This document shows, piece by piece, positions 37,030 through 41,176 of a stretch of DNA of 41,176 bases. How positions within the stretch are numbered: the first letter of the stretch is position 1; each line of letters begins with the position of its first letter. The notes under the pieces were generated by a model. It saw only the letters and a program-made list of their open reading frames with translations, had not been told where the DNA came from and made no database searches. Source of the DNA: Acidobacteriota bacterium (GTDB lineage Bacteria > Acidobacteriota > UBA6911); assembly GCA_016934555.1 (NCBI GenBank), contig JAFGSS010000154.1, positions 1-41,176 on the forward strand, written 5' to 3'. A program made the position numbers and the translations under genes.

Positions 37030-37168
37030 GATTTCCGTGGATTCACCGTTCTGAATGGATGGACATGGCAGACCTCCTGAAGATTACGCTCCGGGGACCG
37101 CCGCGCCAAGGCTCCCGGGCAAGAAATCATTCCCCCCGGGCCCCTTTCTGTGGTTCAATGCCGCCGTC

Positions 37169-38254
37169 ATGGTCCAATCGCCCAGCCTCGAGCGCCTGCT
37201 GCGGGACGTGTCCCGCTCCTTTTACCTGACGCTCGCCATCCTCCCGCGCGCCGTCAAACCCCAGCTGCGGCTCGCCTACCTGCTGGCGCGGGCGACCGAT
37301 ACGGTCGCCGACACGGAGGGGGTCCCCGCCGGCCGCCGCCGCGAGATCCTCGCCGCCACGGGCGCCGCCATCCGTGACTGCGGCTCAGGACGCCGGGGGG
37401 TGGTCCCCGATTTTTCGGACATCCTCTCCCGGCCGGGCCCGACGGAGGGGGAGCGGCGGCTGCTGGGGCATTTCGGGGAGGTGCTCGGGCGGCTCGGCGC
37501 TTTCGACGCGGAGGACCGGGCCGAGGTATGCGGGGTGCTCGAAACGATCACGGCCGGCCAGGACGCGGACCTTGTGCGCTTCGGCGGTTGCGGCCCGGAC
37601 CGGATCGGGGCGCTCGACACGGACGAGGAGCTGCAGCTGTACACCTACCGGGTCGCCGGCTGCGTGGGGGAGTTCTGGACCCGCCTCTGCCTGCGCCGCC
37701 TCTTCCCCGGCATGCTCCCGGACCGCGAGCGGCTGCTCCAGGACGCCGTCCGCTTCGGCAAGGGGCTGCAGCTGGTCAACATCCTGCGCGACCTGCCCCG
37801 GGACCTGGCCGCGGGGCGCTGCTACATCCCCTCCCGGCGCATGGCGAAATACGGGCTGCGGCCCGCGGACCTCGGCGACGGGCGCTACTGGCGCCTCTTC
37901 CGCCCCCTTTACGCCCGCTACCTCGGCGAGGCGGAGGAGCACCTCGCCGCCGGCTGGCGCTACACCACCGCCCTCCCCTTCCGGAGCGTCCGGGTCCGGC
38001 TGGCCTCGGCCTGGCCCCTCCTGATCGGCGTCCGGACCCTCGGCCTCCTCCGTTCGGCCAACGCGCTCGACGGCACCGCGCGGGTGAAGGTCGGGCGCGG
38101 CGCCGTCCGGGGCCTCATCCTCCGCTCCCTCCTCCTCTACCCTTTCCGCGCGAAATGGGATCGCCTTTTCGATGAGGCCCGCGCCCTCACTTCACCCCCT
38201 CCGCCAGGACGGTCTGAAAATGGGGCGCCTCCTCCTCCCGCGCGACCACGCTGA
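37169..38254 (+). CDS. Squalene/phytoene synthase family protein
   Basis: Head-to-head prenyl transferase joining two C15 (or C20) diphosphates. The 361 residues carry both catalytic aspartate motifs: D44-T-V-A-D48 and D208-L-P-R-D212 (NILRDLPRDLAAGRCYIP), plus SRSFYLTLAILP. It resembles squalene synthases more than phytoene synthases by eye, which would fit hopanoid or sterol synthesis, but no hpn or crt partner is nearby. The start is uncertain: the ATG at 37169 precedes family-like sequence, but no Shine-Dalgarno is visible. The last 68 bp overlap, in the opposite direction, the sahR-like gene and encode a proline-rich tail. Confidence 0.88.
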   Translation: MVQSPSLERLLRDVSRSFYLTLAILPRAVKPQLRLAYLLARATDTVADTEGVPAGRRREILAATGAAIRDCGSGRRGVVPDFSDILSRPGPTEGERRLLGHFGEVLGRLGAFDAEDRAEVCGVLETITAGQDADLVRFGGCGPDRIGALDTDEELQLYTYRVAGCVGEFWTRLCLRRLFPGMLPDRERLLQDAVRFGKGLQLVNILRDLPRDLAAGRCYIPSRRMAKYGLRPADLGDGRYWRLFRPLYARYLGEAEEHLAAGWRYTTALPFRSVRVRLASAWPLLIGVRTLGLLRSANALDGTARVKVGRGAVRGLILRSLLLYPFRAKWDRLFDEARALTSPPPPGRSENGAPPPPARPR

Positions 38255-39116
38255 TGTCGACGTCGCGGAACCCGGCCCCCTCCAGCCACTGCTCGAGGTC
38301 GCTCTCGGCGAAACCGAGCCAGGCGTCGCCGTAGGACTCGCGCGCCTGTTCGAAGCCGTGGCGCAGCAGGTCGAGGATGAGGATGCGCCCGGGCCGCCGC
38401 AGCAGCCGGTGGGCGGCGGCCACCGCCGCGGCGGGGTCCGCCGCGTGATGGAGCGCCTGGCTCAGGATCACGAGATCCACGCTCCCCGGCGCGATCGGCG
38501 GGTCCTGGAGGTCCCCCAGCCGGAACTCCAGGTTCTGGATCCCGTTCTTCCTGGCCTTGGCGGCGCCGAACTTCACGATCTTCTCGGAGTTGTCGACGGC
38601 GATCACCCTCCGGCACCGCCGCGCGAGCAGTTCGGCCAGCAGCCCCTCCCCCGAACCTAGATCGGCCACCTCGAGCGGGGGGAGGATGCGCAGCAGCAGG
38701 TGCCCGAACCCCTGCCAGGAGCGCCCCGGGCCGTACACCCGGTCGAAACGGCCGGCCACCTGGTTGAAGTAGACCTCCGCCTGCTCCTGCCGGCGCTTCA
38801 GGATCCGCCTGCGGTTGACCCGGTCGGCCGCGTGCTCCTCGAGCTCCGCGGCCCCGGCCACGGCCGCGCGCACGATTTCGGCCGTGGGGGGCTCCAGTTC
38901 CCCGGCCACCCGGTAGAACGCTCGCTTCCCCTCGCGGCGCGAACGGACCAGGCCCGATTCCTGCAGCAGCCCGAGGTGGGTCGAAATCCTCGACTGGCCC
39001 AGCCGGGTGATCTCCTGCAGTTCCTGCACCGACAGTTCCTCTCCCTCGAGGAGGGCCATCATCCTCAGGCGGGTGGGATCCGCGAGCGCGCGCAACGATT
39101 TCAGGACCGGCACCAT
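38187..39116 (-). CDS. ArsR-family HTH fused to SAM methyltransferase domain, SahR-like regulator
   Basis: In 309 residues an N-terminal winged helix of ArsR type (about 1-80: ADPTRLRMMALL, QSRISTHLGLLQESGLV, REGKRAFYR) joins a class I methyltransferase fold (about 112-280; ADLGSGEG at 151-158, AVDN, LSQALHHAADP). The HTH lacks the ArsR metal-binding cysteine pair. This architecture, plus divergence from ahcY, matches SahR, an ArsR-family repressor of SAM-cycle genes known in Proteobacteria, whose methylase-like domain senses S-adenosylhomocysteine. An active methyltransferase cannot be excluded. GGAGGAG precedes the ATG. Confidence 0.85.
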   Translation of the reverse strand: MVPVLKSLRALADPTRLRMMALLEGEELSVQELQEITRLGQSRISTHLGLLQESGLVRSRREGKRAFYRVAGELEPPTAEIVRAAVAGAAELEEHAADRVNRRRILKRRQEQAEVYFNQVAGRFDRVYGPGRSWQGFGHLLLRILPPLEVADLGSGEGLLAELLARRCRRVIAVDNSEKIVKFGAAKARKNGIQNLEFRLGDLQDPPIAPGSVDLVILSQALHHAADPAAAVAAAHRLLRRPGRILILDLLRHGFEQARESYGDAWLGFAESDLEQWLEGAGFRDVDISVVAREEEAPHFQTVLAEGVK

Positions 39117-39145
39117 GTTCCGTTCTCCTCCCCGGCAAATAGCGG

Positions 39146-39175
39146 TTGACAGCGGGTACCCCCTCTTTATATCAT
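39146..39175 (+). promoter_or_regulatory. ahcY promoter
   Basis: Perfect TTGACA -35 (39146-39151) with TATCAT (39170-39175, 18-bp spacer) or TATATC (39168-39173, 16-bp spacer) as -10. It overlaps the divergent sahR promoter. Confidence 0.65.
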
Positions 39176-39193
39176 CTTATCCTGATCTGTCGA
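39166..39193 (-). promoter_or_regulatory. Promoter of the SahR-like regulator gene
   Basis: Minus strand TCGACA (39188-39193), a 16-bp spacer and TATAAA (39166-39171). The -10 overlaps that of ahcY on the other strand, so one bound protein could block both. Confidence 0.5.
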
Positions 39194-39197
39194 TATA
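39168..39197. promoter_or_regulatory. Candidate SahR operator between ahcY and sahR
   Basis: TATATC (39168-39173) and GATATA (39192-39197) are inverted arms 18 bp apart; ATCA (39171-39174) and TGAT (39183-39186) are nested inside. They cover both -10 regions. It is an operator by position and symmetry only. Confidence 0.4.
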
Positions 39198-39223
39198 TAA
39201 TTTTTGGAAAGGACCTCTCACCT

Positions 39224-40663
<1,440 letters not shown>

Positions 40664-40676
40664 AGGCGGGTCGGAC

Positions 40677-41176
40677 ATGGTTGCCACGAGAGTGCTTCTG
40701 CTTCTGGTTTTCGGGCTGGCCTCAGTGGCCTGCCCGCACAGGGCCCGGCCCGTCGGGGCCGGCGCCCTGGCCGTGCGGGCCGAACCGTTCTCCTGTTTCG
40801 AGGGCGGCGACCCCTCCTGTACCCGCTTCGGCGCCCTTTCCTTTATCGGCGGCCTGGAGCTCTCCTCCGACGACGGCGCCTTCGGGGGCCTGTCGGCCCT
40901 CCGCCTGGAGCCCGACGGGGAGCGCTTCGTCGCCCTCTCCGACCGCGCCTACTGGCTGCGGGGGCGCATCGTCGCCCGCGACGGGGTCCCCCTCGGGATC
41001 GCCGGGGCCGAGATGGGGCCCGTTCTCGGCCCCGACGGCCGCCCCGCCGAGCGCTGGGACACCGAGTCGCTCGCACTCGACGGGGACGCCGCCTGGGTGG
41101 GGATCGAACGGCTCGACGCCGTCGCCCGTTTCGACTTCGGCCGCCTGGGGTGTCTCGCTCCCGCCCGCCTGATCGA
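40677..41176 (+). CDS. Esterase-like activity of phytase family protein, partial (runs off right edge)
   Basis: The first 166 residues of a secreted beta-propeller-type protein. A signal peptide (VATRVLLLLVFGLASVA) ends in a cysteine (SVAC), so it may be a lipoprotein, though the lipobox is imperfect. The phytase-like pattern follows: FGGLSALRLEPDGERFVALSDRA, GAEMGPVLGPDGRP, WDTESLALDGDAAWVGIER. The true enzymatic activity of this family is not well established. It begins 13 bp after the ahcY stop, so it may be co-transcribed. The 3' part lies outside the window. Confidence 0.85.
   Translation, partial: MVATRVLLLLVFGLASVACPHRARPVGAGALAVRAEPFSCFEGGDPSCTRFGALSFIGGLELSSDDGAFGGLSALRLEPDGERFVALSDRAYWLRGRIVARDGVPLGIAGAEMGPVLGPDGRPAERWDTESLALDGDAAWVGIERLDAVARFDFGRLGCLAPARLI

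Overview
The window is chromosomal DNA of a high-GC, Gram-negative-type bacterium. It carries a MacA/MacB-like envelope export system, a Tat translocase, a lytic transglycosylase, a carboxy-terminal processing protease and a bactofilin. Gene content and order (rpmH-rnpA-yidD-yidC-khpB-mnmE-mnmG-rsmG-parS-parA-parB-bactofilin, plus a squalene-synthase-type gene and a methyltransferase-fused ArsR regulator beside ahcY) fit Acidobacteriota best. That placement is inference; there is no rRNA or other taxonomic marker in the window.

Layout. (1) Bases 1 to about 900 are clearly AT-richer than the rest. They hold the start of a membrane protein running off the left edge and a small secreted protein of unknown function. 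(2) Enolase follows on the plus strand with a good promoter and a strong terminator. (3) From 2.6 to 25.2 kb almost everything is on the minus strand: a MacA-type adaptor and LolD/MacB-type ATPase; the chromosome-partition and ribosome/tRNA-modification cluster with two parS sites; a three-gene group (DUF374 acyltransferase, orphan molybdenum hydroxylase with Tat signal, B12-binding radical SAM enzyme); two MacB-type permeases; a LysM lytic transglycosylase and a CtpA-type protease. (4) From 25.4 kb most genes are on the plus strand: tatA-tatC, an unrecognised helical protein, an aminotransferase, sdhA-C-D-B, rnhA, a patatin-like lipase, a squalene/phytoene synthase, ahcY and a partial phytase-like esterase. 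Minus-strand genes dus, tex and a SahR-like regulator are interspersed.

How the parts fit. The rpmH-to-parB block is the classic origin-proximal cluster, but dnaA, dnaN and gyrB are absent and no DnaA-box cluster is visible, so oriC is outside the window. TatA/TatC could export the molybdenum hydroxylase, which has a twin-arginine leader. The MacA/ATPase pair and the two permeases, about 14 kb apart, are each incomplete and may form one exporter. The ArsR-methyltransferase fusion divergent from ahcY looks like a SAH-sensing control switch for the SAM cycle, with overlapping divergent promoters and an inverted repeat between them.

The most interesting items are the radical SAM / orphan molybdo-hydroxylase / acyltransferase group, the SahR-like switch at ahcY, the paired parS sites, and several convergent gene pairs whose coding ends overlap (dus/tatC by 99 bp, squalene synthase/sahR by 68 bp, and a pair sharing a CTAG stop). 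Nothing in the window is a clear new defence or mobile system.
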